From Hyphomicrobium_A sp963812795 (GTDB lineage Bacteria > Pseudomonadota > Alphaproteobacteria > Rhizobiales > Hyphomicrobiaceae): 64,000 nucleotides of DNA. The DNA is taken from NCBI GenBank assembly GCA_963812795.1, contig CAWEWG010000014.1, positions 62,001-126,000 on the forward strand, written 5' to 3'. The notes under the pieces are model-generated. The model did not search any database, had not been told where the DNA came from, and worked only from the letters and a program-made list of their open reading frames with translations. Position numbers and translations under genes: made by a program. This document shows, in pieces, positions 1 to 7,966 of this stretch; position 1 is the first letter of the stretch, and the number at the start of each line of letters is the position of its first letter.

Positions 1-1216
1 TCTTGCCGGCGCCGGACGGTCCGACGATGGCGATGGTTTCGCCGGGTGCTGCGCGGAACGAGATGCCGTTGAGCGTGGGCAGCTTCGGCCGCCCCGGGTA
101 GGCAAAGCGTACGTCGTCGAACTCGACCTCGCCGCGGGCAGGGATGGGCAGGGCGAGGGGAAATGCCGGCGACTTGATCTCCGGCTCGACGGCCAGCAAT
201 TCGGTGAGGCGTTCGGCGGCGCCCGCCGCCTGGCTGACCTCGCCCCAGATTTCCGAGACCTGCGCGAAGGCGGCGCCGGCGAAAACCGCGTAGAGCACGA
301 ACTGGCTCAAGCGGCCGACGGTCATGCTGCCGTCGATGACGGCGGCGGCGCCGAACCACAGCACGCCGGTGATGCTGGCGACGACGAGGAACATGGCGAG
401 CGCCGTGAGCACCGCGCGCGCCCGCATGCGCTCCTTGGCGGCATCGAAGGCGACCTCGACGTCGCGACGGTACTGGTCGGAGGCGACCCTCTCGTGCGCG
501 AACGCCTGCATGGTGCGCGAGGCAGCGAGGTTTTCTGCGGCGTAGGCGGAGGCTTGCGCCAGTGTATCTTGCGCGCGGCGCGACAGGCGGCGCACGGAGC
601 GCCCGAAGGCGATGAGTGGCAGCACCGTGAGCGGGATGGCGAGCAGCACCAGCAGCGTGAGGTTCGCGCTGGTGACGAACATCATGACCAGAGCGCCGAT
701 GAGCATGATCAAGCTGCGCAACGCCTGCGAGAGCGAGGATCCGGCGATCGCCTTGATCTGCGTCGTGTCGGCGGTGAGGCGGCTCATCAACTCGCCGGAA
801 TGCGTGCGCTCGAAGAATGCCGGGCCGAGATCGGCGACGTGGCGAAAAACATCCGAGCGTAGGTCGGCGACGACACGCTCGCCCAGCCAGTTGACGTAGT
901 AGAAGCGCGCGGCGCTGGCGAGGGCGAGGGCGAGCCCGATGACGATCAGCATCGCGAAGTATTTGTCGATGAAGACGCCGTCGTGCGTGCCAAAGCCGAG
1001 GTCGATCACGCGCCGCACGGCCATCGGAATGACGAGCATCGCCAGCGCCGAGACGACAAGCGCGACGCCCGCGAGTGCCAACTGCAGCTTGTAACGCAAA
1101 AGATAGGGCCGCAACGCCAGCAAGGGCCGCAGCTCGGTGCGCGGCTCCTCGCCCTGGTCGCTCTCCCTATGCGCGGGGTTGGCCCCGTCCGATTGGGTGG
1201 TGCTGTGGCGGCTCAA
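1..1216 (-). CDS. ABC exporter, fused permease/ATPase (3' end outside window)
   Basis: Half-size ABC exporter of the MsbA/multidrug type in the inner membrane. Translated leftwards, about 405 residues are visible. The six-helix transmembrane domain covers roughly residues 25-320 and includes the exporter-type stretch ERTHSGELMSRLTADT. The nucleotide-binding domain then begins and reaches the Walker A motif GPSGAGK exactly at the window edge, so the signature and Walker B motifs are missing only because the window stops. The start chosen is a TTG at 1216, because an in-frame stop lies just upstream and no earlier ATG or GTG exists; an internal ATG start is also possible. The substrate cannot be told from sequence. 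The reading frame is intact. Confidence 0.85.
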   Translation of the reverse strand, partial: MSRHSTTQSDGANPAHRESDQGEEPRTELRPLLALRPYLLRYKLQLALAGVALVVSALAMLVIPMAVRRVIDLGFGTHDGVFIDKYFAMLIVIGLALALASAARFYYVNWLGERVVADLRSDVFRHVADLGPAFFERTHSGELMSRLTADTTQIKAIAGSSLSQALRSLIMLIGALVMMFVTSANLTLLVLLAIPLTVLPLIAFGRSVRRLSRRAQDTLAQASAYAAENLAASRTMQAFAHERVASDQYRRDVEVAFDAAKERMRARAVLTALAMFLVVASITGVLWFGAAAVIDGSMTVGRLSQFVLYAVFAGAAFAQVSEIWGEVSQAAGAAERLTELLAVEPEIKSPAFPLALPIPARGEVEFDDVRFAYPGRPKLPTLNGISFRAAPGETIAIVGPSGAGK

Positions 1217-1430
1217 AACAGTGCTCTTTTATCGGCCCGGGCGGCCGCTCGATCATTGCCAGGGACCATGCCTGACGGGGTGCGGCCACTCAAGTGGCAT
1301 CGAGACGCGCCGCCCGCCGAGCGGGAAGCTTGTGCCGCTGCCGCATCTCGACTATAGAGGCCGCTCCGAATGCCAATTTGCCCGGCTGGACAGGCTTTTC
1401 GCCAGAGGGCGAGCTATTGCGAGCGCACCC

Positions 1431-1655
1431 ATGAAGAACGATCCCGATCTCCACCCCGACTACCACCAGATCAAGGTCAAGATGACCGACGGCACCGAGT
1501 TCATCACCTATTCCACCTATGGCAAGGAAGGTGACGAGCTGCACCTCGACATCGACCCCACCTCGCATCCGGCGTGGACGGGCGGCGATCAGCGGCTGAT
1601 GGACCGCGGCGGGCGTCTGTCGCGCTTCAAGAAGAAGTTCGAAGGCATGTTCTGA
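1431..1655 (+). CDS. rpmE: 50S ribosomal protein L31
   Basis: A 74-residue protein of the large ribosomal subunit. The sequence begins MKNDPDLHPDYHQIKVKMTD and ends with a basic tail, RLSRFKKKFEGMF. It has the alphaproteobacterial form of L31, which lacks the zinc-binding cysteine pairs of the C+ type; no cysteine is present. The ATG at 1431 matches the usual start of this family. A strong terminator follows 50 bases after the stop. The gene sits between an ABC exporter and a DUF1465 gene, a neighbourhood I recall from other Hyphomicrobiales. Confidence 0.93.
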   Translation: MKNDPDLHPDYHQIKVKMTDGTEFITYSTYGKEGDELHLDIDPTSHPAWTGGDQRLMDRGGRLSRFKKKFEGMF

Positions 1656-1705
1656 GCCACGCGCTCATTTTTGCCAGAACATCCTCGAAGCAGACCATCC
1701 AAAGA

Positions 1706-1734
1706 AAAGCCCGGCTCAATGGCCGGGCTTTTTG
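1706..1734. terminator. Rho-independent terminator, probably bidirectional
   Basis: A nine-base GC-rich stem (AAGCCCGGC / GCCGGGCTT) with a short loop has A-rich sequence on its left and a T-run on its right. It lies between the convergent genes rpmE and the DUF1465 gene and can serve both. Confidence 0.85.
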
Positions 1735-1762
1735 CTGTCAGCATTCGTTAACGCCGTTCGGT

Positions 1763-2326
1763 CTAACGCCCGAAGGCGACACGCAGTCGATCGAGCTGCG
1801 AGCCGACCGGGTTGGCGTGCACCGGCTGCGAGCCGGCGTTGACGTCATCCGACTTGATGCTCATGGCGCGGTCGAGCTGGATGATGCGATCCTGCAGCGC
1901 GTAGCTCTCGCCGACCAGCGTACGCAGCCCCTCGGGGAGCTCGCCGAAACCGGTGACGTGCGACGAGCGCGACGGCGCCTGCAGTGCGACGCCCTTGCGC
2001 TTCTTCTGCGCTTCCGTCTCGCTGATGTCGCCCTCTTTGAGAGCGCGGCGGATGAGGAGCCAGGACGCCATGTCGAGGAGACGCGTCGTTAGACGCATGC
2101 TCTCGGAGGCGTAGAGGACATTGACGGCGGCGGGAAGGCGTTTGGCTTCGACGCGGCCGGGGCCTTCGAGGTAAGCGGCGGTGCGCTCGACGAGCGCCAT
2201 GCCCTGCTTGAAGACGCCATCGAACTGAGCGGACGCCTGGAAACGCTCACCGAAGGAGATGGTGACGTTCCGAGCCGTAAGGCCGGACTCAGCACGCGAT
2301 ACGTTGCTCATGACTAGATTTGACAC
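1763..2326 (-). CDS. rcdA: DUF1465 / RcdA-like protease adaptor
   Basis: The protein (187 residues from the chosen start) belongs to the DUF1465 family, which includes RcdA, the adaptor that helps ClpXP degrade the cell-cycle regulator CtrA in Caulobacter. The central conserved block FKQGMALVERTAAYLEG followed by LYASESMRLTTRLLDMASWLLIRRAL is visible at about residues 38-95. The C-terminal 40 residues are polar and probably disordered. Several starts are possible. The GTG at 2326 is preferred because AGGTGA lies six bases upstream; a GTG at 2332 and an ATG at 2311 are alternatives. The role in CtrA turnover is inferred from the family only. Confidence 0.8.
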   Translation of the reverse strand: MSNLVMSNVSRAESGLTARNVTISFGERFQASAQFDGVFKQGMALVERTAAYLEGPGRVEAKRLPAAVNVLYASESMRLTTRLLDMASWLLIRRALKEGDISETEAQKKRKGVALQAPSRSSHVTGFGELPEGLRTLVGESYALQDRIIQLDRAMSIKSDDVNAGSQPVHANPVGSQLDRLRVAFGR

Positions 2327-2441
2327 ACTCACTCACCTGCAGCTTATCAATAACACGCACTCATCCTGCCAAGCCATAGTTAACAACATGACCAAAAGCG
2401 GGACGATCGACACCGGGTTCCGCACACACTTGGGGATATGC

Positions 2442-2469
2442 AAAAAAAGAGCCGCTTTGCAGCGGCTCT
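2442..2469 (-). terminator. Rho-independent terminator (minus strand)
   Basis: The stem AGAGCCGCT / AGCGGCTCT is followed, on the minus strand, by seven T residues. It would end transcripts coming from the DUF1192 gene or from a small RNA starting in the 2.5-2.6 kb region. Confidence 0.8.
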
Positions 2470-2678
2470 GAAGTCAACAGGGAGGCGTCAAACAGAGCGG
2501 CCGTGCCGCTCGGGATCCAGATGACTGGATAACCAGATGTTAGCGGCCTAACCCTAACAAAAGGTAAAAGGCTAACGGCTGCTAAGCATGACAACGATTA
2601 CGTTTGTGCATGAACTGCGTGATCTGCGCGGCGACTGCGGGTAACTGCACGTTCACCAAGCGATTGCCGCGTCGATAA
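2470..2678 (-). other. Gene-free stretch with hairpins; possible small RNA or 3' UTR
   Basis: About 200 bases between the DUF1192 stop and the terminator at 2442. No convincing reading frame was found. On the minus strand there is a repeated CATCTGG element that can pair around GATAACCAG, a hairpin GAGCGGcacgGCCGCTC near 2493-2509, a single-stranded CCTCCC, then the terminator stem. That layout resembles small regulatory RNAs with an anti-Shine-Dalgarno loop, but it could equally be the untranslated tail of the DUF1192 mRNA. Confidence 0.3.
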
Positions 2679-2870
2679 TCACTTTTTGAAGAGCGCGCTC
2701 GCCGCCTGCTCGTGCTTGCGCTTGGCCTCGAGCTCGACCTTGACGCGCTCGATCTCGCGCTCGAAGTCGGCGATACGCGCTTCCAGTTCGGCGACGGACA
2801 GCGTGGCCAGGCTGTCGCCGACGGCGGCGTTGGTCTTCGGCTTCTTCGGCGCGATCTCGTCCCAGTCCAT
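2679..2870 (-). CDS. DUF1192 small coiled-coil protein
   Basis: A short acidic and basic protein of 63 residues with the DUF1192 pattern: an N-terminal KKPKT segment, then LATLSVAELEARIADFEREI and a heptad-like helix, ending in ALFKK. Function is unknown; these proteins are small and soluble, and are widespread in Alphaproteobacteria. The ATG at 2870 is chosen because GGAG lies six bases upstream; an ATG at 2885 adds five residues. It is divergent from the quinone oxidoreductase gene, and I recall the same pairing from other Hyphomicrobiales. Confidence 0.8.
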   Translation of the reverse strand: MDWDEIAPKKPKTNAAVGDSLATLSVAELEARIADFEREIERVKVELEAKRKHEQAASALFKK

Positions 2871-3009
2871 GGCCGGCTCCGGCATCGTTCACGGCTGTCG
2901 CCGAATGTGCGCCAACGCGCCGCTGCCGACAACCGCCCGTGCATGCATGGTCGCTTGTCTCGGCTGCGCGCGTCGGGCATCAGGGCGAATGAGCAATCGA
3001 GGACGCACG

Positions 3010-4005
3010 ATGACCGAAGTTCCCGCCACCATGACCGCCATCGCCATCGTCGGCAAAGGCGGCCCCGACGTGCTGCAGTCGACGACCGTGCCGGTGCCGC
3101 AGCCGGGCCGCGGGCAGGTGCTGATCAAGGTGGCTGCCGCCGGCGTCAATCGTCCGGATGTGACGCAGCGGTTGGGGCTCTACCCGGCGCCGAAAGGCCA
3201 TTCCGACATCCCCGGTCTCGAGGTCTCCGGCACCATCGCTGCCGTCGGCGCGGAGACGCACCGCTTCAAGGTGGGCGACAAGGTCATGGCGTTGGTCAAT
3301 GGCGGGGGCTACGCGGAGTATTGCCTCGCCGACGAAGCCTGCTGTCTGCCGATCCCCGGCGGCATCTCGATGGTCGAGGCGGCTGCCATCCCCGAGGGCT
3401 TCTTCACCGTCTGGCACAACGTCTTCGAGCGCGGTGGCCTCAAGCCGGGCGAATGGTTCCTCATGCACGGAGGCACCAGCGGCATCGGCGTCGCCGCCAT
3501 CCAGCTCGCTGCGGCCCATGGCGCCAAGGTCATCACCACAGTCGGCTCGCCCGAGAAAGTCGTCGCCTGCCTTGAGCTGGGTGCCACCCGCGCCGTCGAC
3601 TACAAAACCGAGGACTTCGCCGAAGTCGTGAAAGCGGAAACGGCCGGCCGCGGTGTTGACGTCATTCTCGACATCGTCGGCGGCGACTACATCGAGCGCA
3701 ACATTCGCTCGCTCGCCGAAGACGGCCGCCTCGTCAACATCGCCTATCAGTCGGGCTCGAAAGTCACGATCGACATGATGCGCGTCATGCTCAAGCGGCT
3801 GACGATCACCGGCTCGACCCTGCGCATCCGATCGGCAGAGGTGAAGGCGGGGATCGCCCGCGCCGTCGAGGAAAAGGTGCTCCCGCTGATCGCCGACAAG
3901 CGCGTGAAGGTGATCGTCGATGCAACATTTCCCCTCAACGAGGCGCCGGCGGCCCACGCCCGCATCGATGCCGCCCACGTCGGCAAGATCGTCTTGACGG
4001 TTTAG
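3010..4005 (+). CDS. NAD(P)H:quinone oxidoreductase, PIG3-type MDR
   Basis: A zinc-free medium-chain dehydrogenase/reductase of 331 residues, likely reducing quinones with NADPH in the cytoplasm. The N-terminal GroES-like domain contains AAGVNRPDVTQRLGLYP, the signature of the PIG3/TP53I3 subgroup. The nucleotide-binding fold follows, with the glycine motif GGTSGIGVAAIQLA near residue 155. The ATG at 3010 has GAGG six bases upstream. The gene is complete and ends KIVLTV. No zinc-binding cysteines of the alcohol-dehydrogenase type are present, consistent with the assignment. Confidence 0.88.
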   Translation: MTEVPATMTAIAIVGKGGPDVLQSTTVPVPQPGRGQVLIKVAAAGVNRPDVTQRLGLYPAPKGHSDIPGLEVSGTIAAVGAETHRFKVGDKVMALVNGGGYAEYCLADEACCLPIPGGISMVEAAAIPEGFFTVWHNVFERGGLKPGEWFLMHGGTSGIGVAAIQLAAAHGAKVITTVGSPEKVVACLELGATRAVDYKTEDFAEVVKAETAGRGVDVILDIVGGDYIERNIRSLAEDGRLVNIAYQSGSKVTIDMMRVMLKRLTITGSTLRIRSAEVKAGIARAVEEKVLPLIADKRVKVIVDATFPLNEAPAAHARIDAAHVGKIVLTV

Positions 4006-4168
4006 GCTTATCTTCCCGCGTCTAAGGCCCATCAGGGCCGGCCGGGGGGCTGCCATCAAATTGACAATACGGGGTTTTCTTCTCTCCCCTGCCCGCGCTC
4101 GGGGTGAGCTGGGAAAGGCCGCAATTGCCGGGAAGTATGCGCGCGTGAGCGTGCGGGTGGGTCATTTC

Positions 4169-5146
4169 ATGCGTCAGTTCCTGGGCACTCTTGTTTTCGC
4201 TGTCGCGGCCATCATGGCCGCGTCGGCTGCGGGCGACGCCGTCGCCGCCAAGAAGAAGCAGCCGCCGCCCCCGCCGTTCTCGCGGCCAGAGATCATCCTG
4301 TCGTGGATCAACGACTACCGCCACAACCCCACACCCGAGCGCCTGCCCGATGCCTTCAAGGCGATGCGCGAGGGAGGTCAGTTCAAAGAGGTGGAGCAGG
4401 CGGGCATCTACGTCGGCTTCATCGCCGGCGTCCTCGGCGCCAACCCCGAAACCGCCGAGAAGCTCGTCACGGCGATGTTCCCCATGCCGCCGCCCGATCA
4501 AGTCGTGGTGGTCAAGGCCATTGCCTATTCCGGGCTCGCCGACTGGAAGGATTTGCTCGGCAGGTTCGTCGAGCGCATGCCGGCCCGCAAGGTGATCATC
4601 GAGCGCTACCTGTACGGCAAGCTCCCCGTGCTGCGCGACTTGCCGCTCGACAGCCCGATGGGTGTCGACGCTAACTGGGGCTACTACTTCGCCACCGGTT
4701 CTTCCGAACCCATCCAGCGCCTTGTACGCACGCTGGCCTGGTCGCGCGAGAAGAACAATGTCGAGAGGCTCACCATCGGCTCAATGGTGAAGTGGACCCT
4801 GGCGCAGAACGCCTCCAAGGACCACGATCTGCTCAGCTACCTGAAGACGTCGCTGCCGCATCAGCCCGACCCGGTGGCGAAGCCCCTGGAAGAAGTTATC
4901 GAAGGCGCCGAGACGTTCGAGCTGGCGCAGATCCGCAAGGACGCGCTTGCCTCCATCGAGGAGCTGAAAGTCAAAGGCTCGGAGAACTCCCGCAACATCT
5001 CGTGGTGGGGACAGGCGGGCCAGACCGTGTTCGCGCTGGGCTGCGTAGCCGCCGGCGTCATGGGCCAGGTCTACATGGGCGTGCCGTGCGTCGTCGGCGG
5101 CGCCCTGTCGAACGTCGCCCTCAAGTATCTGACCCCGGCCGAGTAA
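4169..5146 (+). CDS. Secreted protein of unknown function
   Basis: About 325 residues. From the ATG at 4169 the protein opens with a signal-peptide-like segment, MRQFLGTLVFAVAAIMAASA, then a charged proline run (KKKQPPPPPF). The middle is largely helical and contains a WGYYFATGS segment and a conserved-looking ERLTIGSMVKWTLAQNA. The C-terminus has a hydrophobic stretch with two cysteines (about residues 288-315) that could be a membrane anchor. The reading frame extends upstream to 4061, but that extension lacks protein-like composition. I do not recognise a characterised family. It stands alone between the quinone oxidoreductase and the glycosyltransferase. Confidence 0.7.
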   Translation: MRQFLGTLVFAVAAIMAASAAGDAVAAKKKQPPPPPFSRPEIILSWINDYRHNPTPERLPDAFKAMREGGQFKEVEQAGIYVGFIAGVLGANPETAEKLVTAMFPMPPPDQVVVVKAIAYSGLADWKDLLGRFVERMPARKVIIERYLYGKLPVLRDLPLDSPMGVDANWGYYFATGSSEPIQRLVRTLAWSREKNNVERLTIGSMVKWTLAQNASKDHDLLSYLKTSLPHQPDPVAKPLEEVIEGAETFELAQIRKDALASIEELKVKGSENSRNISWWGQAGQTVFALGCVAAGVMGQVYMGVPCVVGGALSNVALKYLTPAE

Positions 5147-5258
5147 CCACGTCGCCGCAAGGGGAGTGCCAGCGGCGGCGTGGGCGGGCGGCTGTCATCA
5201 ACGTGTCACGAGAATCCGCTGATAAAACTGCGCAATAATCTATTGCGCAAGGTAGCTG

Positions 5259-6405
5259 ATGAACGAGATCGCTTGGGGCTGCGGACTGTTCGCCTGCCTC
5301 GCCACGCTGCTGCACTTCGCCAGCGCATCGCTGGCCGCCTACCGCTCCCGCCGCGGCGCCGATGATCCTTCCGTCCGCAGCGCGCCGCCTTCCAGCCTTC
5401 CGCCCATCAGCGTGCTGCGGCCGGTGCGCGGCCTCGACCCCTACGACGAGCTGACGCTACGCTCCGGCTTCGAGCTCGCCTACGAGCGCTATGAGTTAAT
5501 CCTGTGCTGCGATGACGCCGACGATGCGCATCGTGCCGGTGATCCGCCGCCTCATCGCCGAGTATCCGCACGTCGACGCCAAGCTGCTCGTCGGCCGCGA
5601 TACGCTCACGTCCAACCCCAAGCTGAACAATCTCATCAAGGGCTGGCGCCGAGCCTCGCATGCCTGGGTGGTGATGGCCGACAGCAACGTGCTGATGCCG
5701 CGCGACTACCTGCAACGACTGTTAGCCGGCTGGCGCGCCGACACCGGACTGCTGTGCGCCCCGCCCATCGGCTGCCTGCCAAACGGCTTCTGGGCCGAGG
5801 TGGAGTGCGCCTTCCTCAACACCTATCAGGCGCGCTGGCAGTATGCCGCCGACACCGTCGGTCTCGGCTTCGCTCAGGGCAAGACGATGCTGTGGCGCCG
5901 CTCCGATCTCGAGCGTGCCGGCGGCATCCGCGCCCTCGGTGCCGAAATTGCCGAGGACGCGGCGGCGACCAAGGTGGTGCGTCGCGCCGGCAAACGCGTG
6001 CGTCTCGTCGATCGTGCTTTCGGCCAGCCGCTGGGAGTGCGCAGCGCTGCACAGATCTGGTCGCGGCAGGTGCGCTGGGCGAAGTTGCGCCGCGCCACCT
6101 TCCCTGTGTTTTTCCTCCCCGAGGTGCTCTCGGGCGCCTGCGCGCCGCTACTGGCGGCCGTCTACGCGGCGGAGGCAATGGACGTGTCGGGTGTCGGCGT
6201 CGTCGCCGCGCTCGGCGCCGTGTGGTACGGGTGCGAGGCGATGCTGGCGCGCACCGCCGGCTGGCACCTGAGCACGCTGTCGCCGCTCGCCTGGATAGCG
6301 CGCGATCTGATGCTGCCGGTGCTGTGGGTGCAGGCGTGGCTGGGCAATTCGTTCAGCTGGCGCGGCAACGACATGCATCTCGCCGACGCTGTCGCGAGTA
6401 GCTGA
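5259..6405 (+). CDS. Family GT21 ceramide glucosyltransferase-like enzyme (one frame break)
   Basis: A membrane glycosyltransferase of the ceramide glucosyltransferase/HpnI type (GT21), expected to add a sugar to a lipid acceptor at the inner membrane. The family motifs are all present when the break is bridged: SVLRPVRGLDP near the start, D1 in CCDDADD, D2 in MADSNVLMP, D3 in EDAAATK, and the (Q/R)xxRW motif as RQVRW. Hydrophobic segments lie at the N-terminus and in the last 100 residues. The frame changes near 5529: skipping one base restores DDADDAIVPVIRRLIAEYP. I treat this as a probable sequencing indel. No other hopanoid or sphingolipid gene is nearby, so the acceptor is uncertain. Confidence 0.78.
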
Positions 6406-6479
6406 CGCAGCGGGCTTGTGGCCGGCGCCGCCCCCTCCGGTGCGCCGCGGACGGCACGCCGGAGAGAGGCGGTCCCCGT

Positions 6480-7865
6480 CTAGCCTGCGCTTGCACCCTC
6501 GCCAGTGGGCGCCGCCGCACGTGGGCAGAGCTCCCTGGCCTTTGCAAACGCGGCATTCTTGTTGGCGAACTCGCCGACGCTCGAGCCGCCTGGCGCATGT
6601 GCCTTGAGGTAGCTGTCGAGCATCGACTTCTCGAAGCCGTCCAGCACGGTCAGCACCGTGAAGCTCACATCGGCGTCTGCCGCCGAACGCACCAGAAGTA
6701 TTTTCTTGCCGCCATAGCTGGCGGTGGTCACCGGACAGCTGCCGGGAGCGGCGACTTTCGGTGCGGTGGTCGGCGTGGGAAGCGCGCTGCTCATGCCCGC
6801 CGCGAAGGAGAAGGCACGCGGCGTCTCGTTCGCCGCGGCGGCTACTTGAGCGGGGGCTGCAGTCGCTGCCGCTTCGGCGGCCGGATCTTCGCCCGTCTGA
6901 ATGATCTGCTCGGCGACTACCGGCGCGGCGGGAGCGTACGGCTTGCGCTCCGGCATCGCCGACGCCGCAGATGCAGCAACCGCTTCGGGTTCGGGCGCGA
7001 CGGCGCCGCTCGTCACCGCCGCAGGGGGCGCATCGGCAGCCGACCAAATCGTGCGCACCGGGGCGCGCTCCGTCGCGGCAGCGGTTTCGCTGTCCGCTTG
7101 CGCCGGGCCACCGAGATTGGCAGCCGGCGCCAGCTTCTTAACGACGGCGACGCGCTTCACCGGACTGGCAGGTGCCGGCTCGGCGTCCTCGGCGCGATCG
7201 GCACCGTTGCAAAACTGCTGGCGGAAATTGTTCGCCACCCATTCGATCGAGGCGCCGTAATGCTTGTCGGCGGCCCAGCGACGCGCCAGATCGGCGAAGG
7301 TGGTGCGTCCCTTCTTGCTCGCCATGGTGACGAGGATGTCGTCCTGCTTCAAGCGCGTGCGGGCGCCGACCGGCTCGTCGATGCGCTCGCCGGAATAGAC
7401 GACGAGGTGCTGGATCTGCGCCAAGACGCCGGTGTTGACGTCCGGATAGCTGTCGCCCGGCACGCCGCCCCCGGTGGTGCCAAGGCCGGCAAAGTTGTTC
7501 TGCTTCGGATTGACGTCACCCCAGCGGCCGTTGCCGCTGCGGTAGGTGAGGAAGTTGGTCTCTACCGCCATCTGGAAGAAGGCATAGTCCCACCGCACGC
7601 GCCAGATTTCGCCGTGGCGCTTGTAGGCGGTGGCGATGTCGGCAAAGCGCGGGTCCAGATCTGAGTTGCGCGTCTTGATGAAGGACATTAGGCGCTTGGG
7701 CGTCACGCAGCGCGGCACGCTGTTGCCGGCGTCGGTGCGGATCTTCGGCGACGCCGCGTGCGCTACGCCGACTGCAAGGCCGAGCGTCAATGCTGCGACG
7801 GCAATGCGGCCAACGCTAAAGCTCGCAGACGAAACTGGTCCGTTCGCCGTCAATGGGGTCACCAT
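6480..7865 (-). CDS. Glucosaminidase-domain cell-wall hydrolase, copy A
   Basis: 461 residues; probably exported and acting on peptidoglycan. A hydrophobic N-terminal segment (about residues 20-38, ending VGVAHAAS) is a signal peptide. A glucosaminidase domain (Bax/FlgJ type) follows at about residues 50-230, with FFQMAVETNFLTYRSGNGRW, then QNNFAGLGTTGGGVPGD. A long Ala/Pro/Glu-rich linker comes next. A C-terminal module starts with ASYGGKKILLVRS and ends with AFAKARELCP. The neighbour at 7967-9356 is a paralogue with the same three-part layout. The first E of ETNF is the likely catalytic acid by family analogy. Confidence 0.85.
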   Translation of the reverse strand: MVTPLTANGPVSSASFSVGRIAVAALTLGLAVGVAHAASPKIRTDAGNSVPRCVTPKRLMSFIKTRNSDLDPRFADIATAYKRHGEIWRVRWDYAFFQMAVETNFLTYRSGNGRWGDVNPKQNNFAGLGTTGGGVPGDSYPDVNTGVLAQIQHLVVYSGERIDEPVGARTRLKQDDILVTMASKKGRTTFADLARRWAADKHYGASIEWVANNFRQQFCNGADRAEDAEPAPASPVKRVAVVKKLAPAANLGGPAQADSETAAATERAPVRTIWSAADAPPAAVTSGAVAPEPEAVAASAASAMPERKPYAPAAPVVAEQIIQTGEDPAAEAAATAAPAQVAAAANETPRAFSFAAGMSSALPTPTTAPKVAAPGSCPVTTASYGGKKILLVRSAADADVSFTVLTVLDGFEKSMLDSYLKAHAPGGSSVGEFANKNAAFAKARELCPRAAAPTGEGASAG

Positions 7866-7966
7866 GGCGTCTCTACGTACTCGCTACTGACGGCTGCTGG
7901 AGGCGCGTCGGCGTTTCGCGTTACCGAATGAGAGGGCGCGGTCTTGCCACCGCGCCCGCTCGCGGC

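Noticed and set aside
2361..2594. 77-codon minus-strand frame between rcdA-like and DUF1192 genes
   Set aside because: A strong intrinsic terminator lies inside it and no ribosome site or family resemblance was found; a small RNA or untranslated region fits better.
2980..4059. Long open frame antisense to the quinone oxidoreductase
   Set aside because: It mirrors a clear MDR gene; open antisense frames are expected in GC-rich codon usage, and its translation resembles no family.
4053..4100. TTGACA-containing promoter before the secreted protein gene
   Set aside because: A TTGACA is present, but no acceptable -10 box lies 16-18 bases downstream, so it was not listed as a feature.
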